Assembly: GCA_904377855.1 (NCBI GenBank)
Contig: CAJFGS010000073.1
Coordinates: 1 to 48,085, forward strand
Source: Candidatus Avimonas merdigallinarum
GTDB lineage: Bacteria > Bacillota > Clostridia > Oscillospirales > Acutalibacteraceae
Reading direction: 5' to 3'
DNA: 48,085 nt
Positions 9,739-18,129 of the stretch are shown piece by piece; within the stretch, counting starts at the first letter, position 1; each line of letters starts with the position of its first letter. Both the position numbers and the translations under genes were made by a program. The notes under the pieces are model-generated. The model was not told where the DNA came from and did not search any database. It saw only the letters and a list, made by a program, of their open reading frames with translations.

Positions 9739-10329
9739 ATGGCTGTAAAATCCCGACTGATCTGTATATGGGTTCTGGCGGTCTGGCTGCTGTCCGCCTG
9801 CAGCGGAGGTGTTCCCGTGGCTTTTAAAGTGGACGGCGTACCGGTAGAAAAGGACGAGCTTGTCTATTATATGCGCGATTATTCCAGCCTGGCGGCAGCG
9901 GAGATGGAGTCTGCTTATGATGTGGACAGCGCGGAAGAGGGCTTTTGGAGCAACACATATGGGGAACTGGTTCCTCTGGAATATCTCAAGACATATGCCG
10001 CGGATCGGATTGCCCGCATCAAGCTGGAACAGATCATCGCCCGGGAACAGGGCATCGAAACGCCGATGGCCTGGACGGAACAGCAAGAGGATCTGGAGGA
10101 ACAGAATCGCCAGCGCCGGGAAGCCTACGAGGCCGGCGAGGTAGTGTACGGCAGCATCGAACGGGATTTTGTGGCCTATTCCGCCAACATGCTTTATTCC
10201 ATGCGCGCCGCTGTACAGGAAAAGCTGAACCTGACGGAAGCGGAATATTCCGCCCTGGTAGACGAGCGGCTGGAACATGCGGAAATCCAGTATGAGGATA
10301 TGTCGGTGTCGCCGGATGACATTGCGTAA
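9739..10329 (+). CDS. SurA/PrsA N-domain-like lipoprotein
   Basis: A 196-aa lipoprotein with lipobox LLSAC (Cys 21). ATG 9739 is chosen over a longer frame from 9664 because it starts right at the signal peptide and follows an AGAGGACGG ribosome site. After the Cys come VAFKVDGVPVEKDELVYYM and a charged, strongly helical region. This layout matches the helical chaperone domain of SurA, PrsA and trigger-factor-like foldases. No parvulin isomerase domain follows. It sits between a very large exported repeat protein and a secreted esterase, so a role in folding these at the outer membrane face is a reasonable inference. No family can be assigned with certainty. Confidence 0.65.
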   Translation: MAVKSRLICIWVLAVWLLSACSGGVPVAFKVDGVPVEKDELVYYMRDYSSLAAAEMESAYDVDSAEEGFWSNTYGELVPLEYLKTYAADRIARIKLEQIIAREQGIETPMAWTEQQEDLEEQNRQRREAYEAGEVVYGSIERDFVAYSANMLYSMRAAVQEKLNLTEAEYSALVDERLEHAEIQYEDMSVSPDDIA

Positions 10330-10382
10330 GGATTGTCTGGCGGGTAACCGGCGGTGTTTTTTATCTATACGGAGGTGTGACA

Positions 10383-11873
10383 GTGACCCGAATACGATAC
10401 AAATTGTGCGCCTGTCTTGCAGCGCTGCTAATACCAGCGTTCTCCTTTATATCCGCCTCAGCGGTTGGCGGAGAACAGAGTTTCAGGATGGATCATGACA
10501 GCATCACCTACTACGGTCGATGGGAACATCTGGACAATGGAGGAGTTCAACTCAATTTCCAGTCAGGGTTTGAGGTTATCTTTACCGGTACCTCTGCCGC
10601 CGTCGGGATCGAGACGGCCGGGAGCGCCAGCGAATATATGTACAGCATTGATGGAGGGGAGTTCGTCAGGGTACTCAACCCTACCGCCGGATACAATACC
10701 CTGGCAACGGGCCTTGCTGCGGGCGAGCATACCCTGACCTTCTACGCCTGCAATCAGGGCGCCCGCAACCGCATCACAGGCCTCCGGTTCGACAGCGGCG
10801 CGGTGCTGAAAAAGGTGCCGGATAAAAAGACCATCGAATTCATAGGGGATTCGATTACGGCCGGCTGGATCGGAAGCGGCTACATCAACTGGCTCTATAA
10901 ATGCTATACCTGGCAGACGGCCCAGAAGCTGGGCTTTGGGTTCAATGTAGTAGCTCGCGGAGGAATTGGCATTCTTGTAAAAGGCTCGGATGCGCTGAAC
11001 ATGTCCGACCGCTATTTCCGGGCCATCCCGTACAGTGAAACGATAGGAAAAAATGAGACCTATCCCATGTACGATACTTCTCGGTATACCCCCGACTATA
11101 TTGTCGTAAATCTGGGTACAAACGACCGGTCTTATTCCAGCAGTGAGGTTGAGGAGGCTTACACCGATTTTCTGGCTGCCCTGCGCGAAAGCTATCCCAG
11201 CGCGACCATCTTCGCCCTGCGCCCGCTTGGCGGCCGGGACATTACCGGCGGGGACGGATATTTCAAGAAGGAGATTATCTCGGCGGTGAACGCCCGCCGG
11301 AAAGCCGGCGACAAAAACGTGGTCTTTATGGATACCACCGGGTGGGTGGAGGTTTCGGATTTTGCGGATCAGCTGCATTTCAATTATGAAGGAAATGAGC
11401 ATATTGCAGAAAGGCTGGCAGCTGCGATTGAGGAGTACATCGAAAGCGCCTCCGGCACTGCGACGACCGGATCCGGCTCCGGGGGAACCTCCAGTTCGGC
11501 CACCGCCTCCGGCACTGCGACAACCGGCTCCACCGCCGAAACGCCTTCGCCTACGGCAGGGACGGGCGATTCCGGTACAACAACCGTCAATCCGACGAAT
11601 GCCACGGATTCCTCCGGCACAACCGGAAACGATCCCACTGCGGCGACGCAGGATTCTCCGGAAACCGGCGAATCCTCCGGTGAAACGACAGCATCCGTTC
11701 CGACAGAACCAGGGGTGGAGCCTCCTGCCGGCACGGACCCTTCTCTTCCGGTCAGCGGTACCCCTTCCCGCCTGGGTTGGATCCTGGGCGGAATAGCGGC
11801 AGGCCTGCTTGTTCTGGGCGGCGGAGGTTTTGCTTTATGGTATTTTGTCCTCAGGAAGAAATTTGGTACATAG
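10383..11873 (+). CDS. Membrane-anchored SGNH esterase, CE2-like
   Basis: A 496-aa exported esterase. The signal peptide ends around ISASA. Residues about 30-140 form a beta-sandwich (IEFTG-type strands, YMYSIDGGEF) and residues about 150-355 an SGNH hydrolase. GDSITAG carries the nucleophile Ser 157, and D329-x-x-H332 (DQLH) supplies the rest of the triad; GTND is also present. This two-domain order is that of carbohydrate esterase family 2, which removes acetyl groups from glycans. A Thr/Ser/Pro-rich stalk (about 360-460) leads to a C-terminal membrane helix. GTG 10383 is preferred over GTG 10377 because GGAGG at 10371-10375 is only one base from the latter. Role inferred: deacetylating the glycan at the cell surface. 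Confidence 0.85.
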   Translation: MTRIRYKLCACLAALLIPAFSFISASAVGGEQSFRMDHDSITYYGRWEHLDNGGVQLNFQSGFEVIFTGTSAAVGIETAGSASEYMYSIDGGEFVRVLNPTAGYNTLATGLAAGEHTLTFYACNQGARNRITGLRFDSGAVLKKVPDKKTIEFIGDSITAGWIGSGYINWLYKCYTWQTAQKLGFGFNVVARGGIGILVKGSDALNMSDRYFRAIPYSETIGKNETYPMYDTSRYTPDYIVVNLGTNDRSYSSSEVEEAYTDFLAALRESYPSATIFALRPLGGRDITGGDGYFKKEIISAVNARRKAGDKNVVFMDTTGWVEVSDFADQLHFNYEGNEHIAERLAAAIEEYIESASGTATTGSGSGGTSSSATASGTATTGSTAETPSPTAGTGDSGTTTVNPTNATDSSGTTGNDPTAATQDSPETGESSGETTASVPTEPGVEPPAGTDPSLPVSGTPSRLGWILGGIAAGLLVLGGGGFALWYFVLRKKFGT

Positions 11874-11912
11874 AGAAGAATCGACAGATATGGAAAGGTA
11901 TGGCGGAACAAT

Positions 11913-13370
11913 ATGAAAAATAAAATCAGGCCCAAGGCTCTTCTCACAGCGATTGCCCTCCTGGTCTTTCTGCTGACGAGCTGCGGCTCGGCCGGTACCG
12001 AGTCTCAGGTATCCTCATCCTCCGGCGGCAGTTCTTCTCCGGGAACCTCCTCAGAAACCACGGAATCCCTCAAGGCCTCCGCGCTGAAATTTGAGTGGGA
12101 CGAAAATCTGGATTTGGAACAACGGGAATTGACGATTTCCACTTGGGGTGCTGTGCCGACGCGGGATCAAAGCGAATATTTTGAACGCCGCTATATTCGC
12201 TCGGACCGTACGGAAGAAAAATACAACGTAAAAATAACATGGCTTCCCGTTCCGGACACCACTAAATTCGTACAGGACGTAACGCTGGCTTTCAGCGCCG
12301 GCAAAAAGTACGCCGACCTGATGTTCTGCACCAGCTTTTACGGGTTTGACCTAGCGAAACTGGGGGCGATTATTCCTCTGGACGATTATATCGATTATGA
12401 ATCCCCTTACTATGCCATTAACGGGGATTTACTCAAGTATGTGGACGGCAAGCATTATTCGTATTTCCCGGACGAATTTTCTCCCAGCAGTCATGGCTTT
12501 GCGGTAATCTATAATACCATGCTCACTGAGGCGGTGCTGGATCCCTCAGAGGATCCCATGACACTGTACAAAGAAGGAAAATGGGACTGGGACGCTTTTG
12601 AAAATGTGGTAAAGAAAACCACAAAAACCAATTCCTCCGGCGAGGTGACCCAATGGGGTGTCGGCGGCGGCTGGCTGCTGGAAGCGCTTTGCATGTCCAA
12701 TGGGTTTTCGCCGATCAGCATGAGGGACAATAAGTTCACTTGTGAACTGTACACCGATGCCGGTCTCAACGTGCTGAATTTTATTCGCCGGCTTGCCTAT
12801 GAGTATAAGGGCGTAGACGAAAATTTCCAGTCCAACGCCATGGCCAAAGCCTTTAATCAGAACAAGCTGGCCATGGCCATTACGCCCAACTGGCCAGCCA
12901 AATGGGCAATCCAGAATGGGATGCCAGTGGTCTCTGTGCCTCTGCCTGTAGGTCCCGATGCCGGAGGACAAACCATCGGCACCGAGTTCCAAGAATGGTG
13001 GGTAGTGAGCTCCATTTCCGATTTCACTCCCGAAGAGTTGCTGCAGGTGGCCTTGGATATGAACGAGAACGACCCCGCTTATCCGGACACCTATCAAACT
13101 CCTGAGATTGTGAAAGAGAAATACATCGACCGTCTGTATGAAGGAAATGTCTTTGTCACGGAAGAAGAGGGAGAAATCTTCTACGATCTCCTGCAGGACA
13201 GCAGCGTGGAAAAAATTGTGGACTTGGCCTCCTACGACATGCGCTGGACGCTACATAGCCAAATTCAGCTTCCCCTTTATACCGGTGAAGATCCGCGTAC
13301 CGTATTGGAACGGATGCGGCCGGTCATTGACGCGGAATTGGAGAGTTATCTTCCCGAAAGCTTGAAATAA
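11913..13370 (+). CDS. ABC sugar-binding lipoprotein
   Basis: A 485-aa solute-binding lipoprotein. Its lipobox LLTSC has Cys 24, followed by a Ser-rich tether. The mature part has the family 1 (MalE/UgpB-like) sugar-binder pattern: LTISTWGAVPTRDQSEYFE near the start, a DLMFCTS-type segment, LGAIIPLDDYIDYESPYY, and KLAMAITPNWPAKWAI in the second lobe. Such proteins capture oligosaccharides and hand them to MalF/MalG-type permeases. Two permease genes follow after one intervening gene. The substrate is unknown. The ribosome site is weak compared with its neighbours. Confidence 0.88.
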   Translation: MKNKIRPKALLTAIALLVFLLTSCGSAGTESQVSSSSGGSSSPGTSSETTESLKASALKFEWDENLDLEQRELTISTWGAVPTRDQSEYFERRYIRSDRTEEKYNVKITWLPVPDTTKFVQDVTLAFSAGKKYADLMFCTSFYGFDLAKLGAIIPLDDYIDYESPYYAINGDLLKYVDGKHYSYFPDEFSPSSHGFAVIYNTMLTEAVLDPSEDPMTLYKEGKWDWDAFENVVKKTTKTNSSGEVTQWGVGGGWLLEALCMSNGFSPISMRDNKFTCELYTDAGLNVLNFIRRLAYEYKGVDENFQSNAMAKAFNQNKLAMAITPNWPAKWAIQNGMPVVSVPLPVGPDAGGQTIGTEFQEWWVVSSISDFTPEELLQVALDMNENDPAYPDTYQTPEIVKEKYIDRLYEGNVFVTEEEGEIFYDLLQDSSVEKIVDLASYDMRWTLHSQIQLPLYTGEDPRTVLERMRPVIDAELESYLPESLK

Positions 13371-13391
13371 CGGCGGGGAATGGTGGGGTAC

Positions 13392-16259
13392 ATGAAAAAA
13401 ACGGTTTTTCGGCGGATATTGCCGTCTCTGCTGGCCGGAGTGCTGCTGATCACGCCGGCATCGGTCGCCGCGCAGAGTGATGCACTGAATGAAAAGGATG
13501 TGCCAAATCAAAATACTGAAACCACGACCGCCGGAACGGGCGGCGGGGGCTACTATGCATACCTCCAGGCGCATCCGGACGAATCCCGTCCGGATGCGGA
13601 GATCCATGTGGAAATACCGTCGCCTGTACAGATCAGCGAAGATGGCCAGGCGACGTGGGATCTTCAGGTTCCCACAGCAGGCTTCTATAATATTCGGATT
13701 ACCTATACGGCGCATGCTGGAAAGGATATCGATATAGAATGCGGACTGCTGATCGACGGGACATCGCCGTTTCAGGCGGCGGAGGCCATGCCTCTGACCC
13801 GGGTGTGGAAAGACAGCGGCCAGGCCTCCTATGTGGATGCCTCGGGCAATGAATACCTCCCGGTGCAGGAGGAAGTGTTCCGGGCGGAAACGGTCTTCTT
13901 ATCGGCGCGGGACGAGTATGTGGACGGAGGCTATCTTTTTTGGTTCGACAAAGGGGCGCATACCCTGACGCTGTACGGAGAGCGGGAATCCTTTACTGTA
14001 GAGGCGATATCCCTGTGCCAGGAACCGGAAGCAGACGATTACCAGCAGTATCTGGACGGGCGCACCCCGCAGTCCGTGGAGGCCGATCCCATCCTTCTGG
14101 AAGGGGAAGACGCGTCGTTCAAATCCCACCCCACTCTGTATGCCCTGGCGGATATGTCCTCCTGTGCCACCTCGCCCTACGATCCTCGCAAAAGCCTGCT
14201 GAACACCATTGGCGGTGAAAGCTGGTCCGATCAGGGCCAGTGGATGGAATGGGATTTCGAGGTAAAAACCGCCGGCTTTTACCAGCTTTCCTTCCGTGTA
14301 AAGCAGAATTACAAATCCGGTTCCTTTTCGGTTCGAAAGCTGTATTTGGACGGCAAAGTTCCTTTCGCGGAGGCGGAAGATATTCGGTTTGTATATGATC
14401 TAGGCTGGACCATGGTTACGATGGGCGGCGATACGCCGCAGTATCTCTGGCTGGATGAAGGAACGCATACCATTCGTCTGGAAGTGGTGTACGGTGGTTT
14501 TACCGAGATCTGTGCCGAAATTGAGGATTGTGTGTCCCAGGCCAACGCTCTGTATCGGCAGATTATCATGATCACCGGAACCTCTCCCGACCTTTTGCGG
14601 GATTACAACATCGGCAATCTGATTCCCGGCTGTAAGGAATCTTTCGCTGCTCTCAGTGACCGGCTGTACAATCTGGTGGATCAGCTGGAAAGTCTGGTGG
14701 GCAGAAAGGGTGCTGAAACAGCCTCTATGGAGAAGCTGGCCCTTCAGCTGAGCGAATTTGCGGAAGATACCGAAACGGCGCCCCGCCGACTAAGTACATT
14801 CAGCGCGAACATCAGTTCTTTGGCGGCTAGTCTGGTCAGCATGGCGAGTCAGCCGCTGTTGCTGGATTATATGCTGTTCAGCCCGGTAGGAAGCGAACTT
14901 CCCGCCGCCAATGCCCCCTGGTACCGAGCGGTATGGAACGAGGTGCAGCGTTTTTTCCTATCCTTTGTCGAAGATTATGACAACATCGGTTCCGGTGAAC
15001 GGACAAATGAAGAGGATGCCATAACCCTGTGGTTGGGGATCGGCCGGGATCAGGCAACGGTCTTGTATTCTCTAATCCTGAGCGATTTTACCGCCAATAC
15101 CGGAATCCCGGTCAATCTACGCCTGATTACGCAGGATGTTATGATGCGGGCCGTTGCGGCGAATAAAGGGCCGGATCTGGCGCTGTTTCAAACACAGGAG
15201 ACGGTCATCAATTATGCGCTGCGCGGGGCGGCCTACGACCTGAACAATTTCCCTGATTTCGAAGAGGTGAAGGAGCGGTTCCACCCGGAGGCGGTTAAGC
15301 AATATACCTTGGGGGATGGCTTCTATGCCCTGCCAGAGCAGATGAACTACAATGTAATGTTTGTGCGCACCGATGTGCTCGCGGAACTGGGGCTGTCGGT
15401 GCCGGAGACCTGGGATGAGCTGTACGATGTTCTCGCACAGCTCCAGCGCAATCATATGCAGGTGGGGGTTACCTCCTCCTTTACCGCGCTTTCCACCTCC
15501 GAAATGAATCCGCTGTTTTTGTCCCTTCTGTATCAGAAGGGAGGCAATGTATACGATGCCGATGGGCGGGAATGCATATTAGACCAGCCGGCGGGGGTGG
15601 AAGCGTTTACACAATTTTGTGAACTGTACACGAAATACGGTGTCTCCTTAAAAATCGATCTGCTGACCCATTTCCGTACCGGGGAGGCACCGGTAGTAAT
15701 CAATAACGTCTCGTTCGGCAATGAGCTGTCGGTCTCCGCGCCGGAATTGGCGGGACTGTGGGAAATGGTACCGTTTCCGGGTGTACGGAGATCGGACGGA
15801 ACCGTTGACCATACCACGGTTCTGACATCTGTCAGCGCGGGGATAGCGTCGACAGCATCCAGCAGCGGCGTGGTGATGTTCTCCAACGCCAGAAATCCGA
15901 AAAATACCTGGGAGTTTATGAAATGGTGGACCAGCGCAGATGTGCAGGCGGAATATGCCCGTCAAATCGAATCGGTTTTAGGCCGTTCAGGGCGATGGCT
16001 TTCCGCCAATCTGGAGGCCATTGAAGAAGTGGCCTGGTCCAAAGATGAGTTGTCGGTGATCACCGGACAGTTGGAAACGCTCCGGTGCTTGCCCGAGGTT
16101 GCGGGAGGATACTATACCGGTCGGAGCATCAACAATGCTGTGCGCACGGTGGTCAACGACGGCAAAGGCGGAGTATCTCCCAAGGAGACGCTCTACGAAT
16201 ATGTCAGAGATATCAACAGAGAGATCTTTTTGAAGAGAAGAGAACTGGGGCTGGATTAA
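13392..16259 (+). CDS. Carbohydrate-binding domains fused to a solute-binding protein
   Basis: A 955-aa exported protein. The signal peptide MKKTVFRRILPS... ends near SVAAQS and lacks a lipobox Cys. Two jelly-roll domains of CBM6/CBM35 type follow (about 40-210 and 225-390). Both contain the sandwich pattern TAGFY.I.... followed by GAHTLTLYGE or GTHTIRLEV. A helical linker (about 390-520) leads to an ABC solute-binding domain (about 530-955), recognised by ANKGPDLALFQTQ, LPEQMNYNVMFVRTDVL and VPETWDELYDVL. ATG 13392 is preferred over ATG 13380 because it begins the typical signal peptide. It directly precedes a permease pair. How it stays at the surface without a lipid anchor is unclear; an uncleaved signal helix is one possibility. 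Confidence 0.82.
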   Translation: MKKTVFRRILPSLLAGVLLITPASVAAQSDALNEKDVPNQNTETTTAGTGGGGYYAYLQAHPDESRPDAEIHVEIPSPVQISEDGQATWDLQVPTAGFYNIRITYTAHAGKDIDIECGLLIDGTSPFQAAEAMPLTRVWKDSGQASYVDASGNEYLPVQEEVFRAETVFLSARDEYVDGGYLFWFDKGAHTLTLYGERESFTVEAISLCQEPEADDYQQYLDGRTPQSVEADPILLEGEDASFKSHPTLYALADMSSCATSPYDPRKSLLNTIGGESWSDQGQWMEWDFEVKTAGFYQLSFRVKQNYKSGSFSVRKLYLDGKVPFAEAEDIRFVYDLGWTMVTMGGDTPQYLWLDEGTHTIRLEVVYGGFTEICAEIEDCVSQANALYRQIIMITGTSPDLLRDYNIGNLIPGCKESFAALSDRLYNLVDQLESLVGRKGAETASMEKLALQLSEFAEDTETAPRRLSTFSANISSLAASLVSMASQPLLLDYMLFSPVGSELPAANAPWYRAVWNEVQRFFLSFVEDYDNIGSGERTNEEDAITLWLGIGRDQATVLYSLILSDFTANTGIPVNLRLITQDVMMRAVAANKGPDLALFQTQETVINYALRGAAYDLNNFPDFEEVKERFHPEAVKQYTLGDGFYALPEQMNYNVMFVRTDVLAELGLSVPETWDELYDVLAQLQRNHMQVGVTSSFTALSTSEMNPLFLSLLYQKGGNVYDADGRECILDQPAGVEAFTQFCELYTKYGVSLKIDLLTHFRTGEAPVVINNVSFGNELSVSAPELAGLWEMVPFPGVRRSDGTVDHTTVLTSVSAGIASTASSSGVVMFSNARNPKNTWEFMKWWTSADVQAEYARQIESVLGRSGRWLSANLEAIEEVAWSKDELSVITGQLETLRCLPEVAGGYYTGRSINNAVRTVVNDGKGGVSPKETLYEYVRDINREIFLKRRELGLD

Positions 16260-16276
16260 CCCCTTTGGAGGAAGCT

Positions 16277-17197
16277 ATGAAACGTATACGCAGGCGGGAC
16301 GGCAGCATTTCGCTTTGGAAACAAGTGGCGGTGAACTGGCGGATGTATGTACTGCTGGCTCCATTCATGATCTTCTTTTTCCTGTTTACCGTATGGCCGG
16401 TGCTGGCCTCTCTGGCGGTAAGCTTCACCGAGTACAATGTGCTGGAAGCGCCGCGGTTTGTAGGGCTGGACAATTACAGACGTCTGTTTTTAGAGGACAG
16501 CATTTTTATAAAAGCGCTGGGAAACACCATTGTGTTTGCCGTGATCACTGGTCCTCTGGGCTTTATGATCTCCTTTTTCGTGTCCTGGGTCATCAATGAC
16601 ATGCGGCCGCTGGTCAAGGCAGTTCTGACCTTCATTTTTTATGTGCCCTCCATATCCGGTACCGTTTATACAATTTGGGGGATGATCTTTGACAGCGAAA
16701 TCTACGGATATGCCAACAGCTTCCTGATGAACCTGGGGATTATCCAGGACCCCATCAACTGGCTTACCAATGAAACCTACATATTGCCTCTGATCATTAT
16801 TGTGCAGCTGTGGATGAGTATGGGCGTCGGCTTCCTAGCCATGCGGGCCGGCTTTGCCACCACAGACCAGCAGTTGTATGAGGCGGGTGCAATCGACGGA
16901 ATCCGCAATCGCTGGCAGGAACTGTGGCATATCACCATACCCAGCATGGCCCCTCACCTCACCACTGCGGCGGTGCTCCAGATCACCAGCATGTTTTCCA
17001 ACGCCACAGTATCCACAACCCTGGTAGGCAATCCTTCGACCAACTACGCCGGGCATCTGGTCATGAACCATTTTGCTGACTACAGCGGCGTACGTCTGGA
17101 ACGCGGATATGCCAGCGCGATCGCCACTTTTCTGTTCCTTTTCATTTTTGTGATAAACCGCGTGATTATGAAGCAGCTGCGAAAGGTGGGTGAGTAA
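16277..17197 (+). CDS. Sugar ABC permease, MalF type
   Basis: A 306-aa inner-membrane protein with about six membrane helices, the first at MYVLLAPFMIFFFLF. The cytoplasmic EAA loop, which docks on the ABC ATPase, is EAGAIDGIRNRWQELWHITI. ATG 16277 follows GGAGGAAG, and an upstream extension of the frame belongs to the previous gene's sequence. The stop overlaps the next start (TAATG). It should pair with the following permease to import the sugar delivered by one of the two upstream binding proteins. Confidence 0.93.
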   Translation: MKRIRRRDGSISLWKQVAVNWRMYVLLAPFMIFFFLFTVWPVLASLAVSFTEYNVLEAPRFVGLDNYRRLFLEDSIFIKALGNTIVFAVITGPLGFMISFFVSWVINDMRPLVKAVLTFIFYVPSISGTVYTIWGMIFDSEIYGYANSFLMNLGIIQDPINWLTNETYILPLIIIVQLWMSMGVGFLAMRAGFATTDQQLYEAGAIDGIRNRWQELWHITIPSMAPHLTTAAVLQITSMFSNATVSTTLVGNPSTNYAGHLVMNHFADYSGVRLERGYASAIATFLFLFIFVINRVIMKQLRKVGE

Positions 17198-18090
17198 TGA
17201 CCAAACAAACCAGTTCGGTGAAAGTCCGGCGGCTGTTCTCCAACCGAACCAGCCGGGTCAGCCGTTCAAAATCGGGTAATTTTCTCATGTTTCTTTTTAT
17301 CGGCACAGCTGCTGTTTTCTGCGCTCTACCGTTGGTGCTGGCTGTAGGGATGTCGCTCAAGCCCATTCATGAGTTGTACGTTTTTCCGCCCACCTTGTGG
17401 CCCCGGAGCCTGACAGGGGACAACTATAAAATGCTGTTCACCCTGCTGAGCACCAGCCGGGTAGCGTTTTCCCGCTATGCCTTCAACACGGTCTTTATTA
17501 CGGTGGTTACCACAGCGGGGCATGTGCTGTTTGCCTCCATGGCAGCATACCCGCTGGCAAAGGGACATTTCCCCGGAAGAAAGGTACTGTATCAAGCCGT
17601 ACTGCTGGCTCTGATGTTTGTACCGGCCATTGCCGACGTAATCAATTATATGACCATTTCCGGTTTAGGCTGGCTGGATACCTATATGGCGGCAATCGCG
17701 CCCAACATCGCCACCACCTTGGGGCTTTTCCTGATTACGAATTATATGACCACCATTCCCGATACCCTGTTAGAGGCGGCAAAAATCGATGGATGCTCCG
17801 AGTTCCGGATTTATGCATCGGTCATCATGCCCATCTGCAAACCGGCCTGGCTGACCCTGATTATCATTATGTTTCAGAATATTTGGGGACAGACACACAC
17901 CGCCTATATTTATAAAGAGGCGATGAAAACCCTGCCGTATGCCCTGACCCAGATTACCCAGGGCGGATATATCCGTGCAGGAGCGGCTCAGGCTGTCGGT
18001 GTGCTTATGCTGGTGGTACCCGCCGTCATTTTTGTCTTCAACCAGTCCAAAATATTGGAAACAATGGCGTCGTCGGGAATTAAAGAATAG
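17197..18090 (+). CDS. Sugar ABC permease, MalG type
   Basis: A 297-aa inner-membrane permease with about six helices, starting at FLMFLFIGTAAVFCALPLVL. The EAA loop is EAAKIDGCSEFRIYASVIMP. It is translationally coupled to the preceding permease by a one-base overlap. The unit has no ATPase gene in the window, so it probably uses a shared MsmK-type ATPase encoded elsewhere, as is common for carbohydrate uptake family 1 systems in Firmicutes. Confidence 0.93.
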   Translation: MTKQTSSVKVRRLFSNRTSRVSRSKSGNFLMFLFIGTAAVFCALPLVLAVGMSLKPIHELYVFPPTLWPRSLTGDNYKMLFTLLSTSRVAFSRYAFNTVFITVVTTAGHVLFASMAAYPLAKGHFPGRKVLYQAVLLALMFVPAIADVINYMTISGLGWLDTYMAAIAPNIATTLGLFLITNYMTTIPDTLLEAAKIDGCSEFRIYASVIMPICKPAWLTLIIIMFQNIWGQTHTAYIYKEAMKTLPYALTQITQGGYIRAGAAQAVGVLMLVVPAVIFVFNQSKILETMASSGIKE

Positions 18091-18129
18091 GCTTCTTGTG
18101 AAAAGTGTCACAGAAAACGGAGAAATGCG

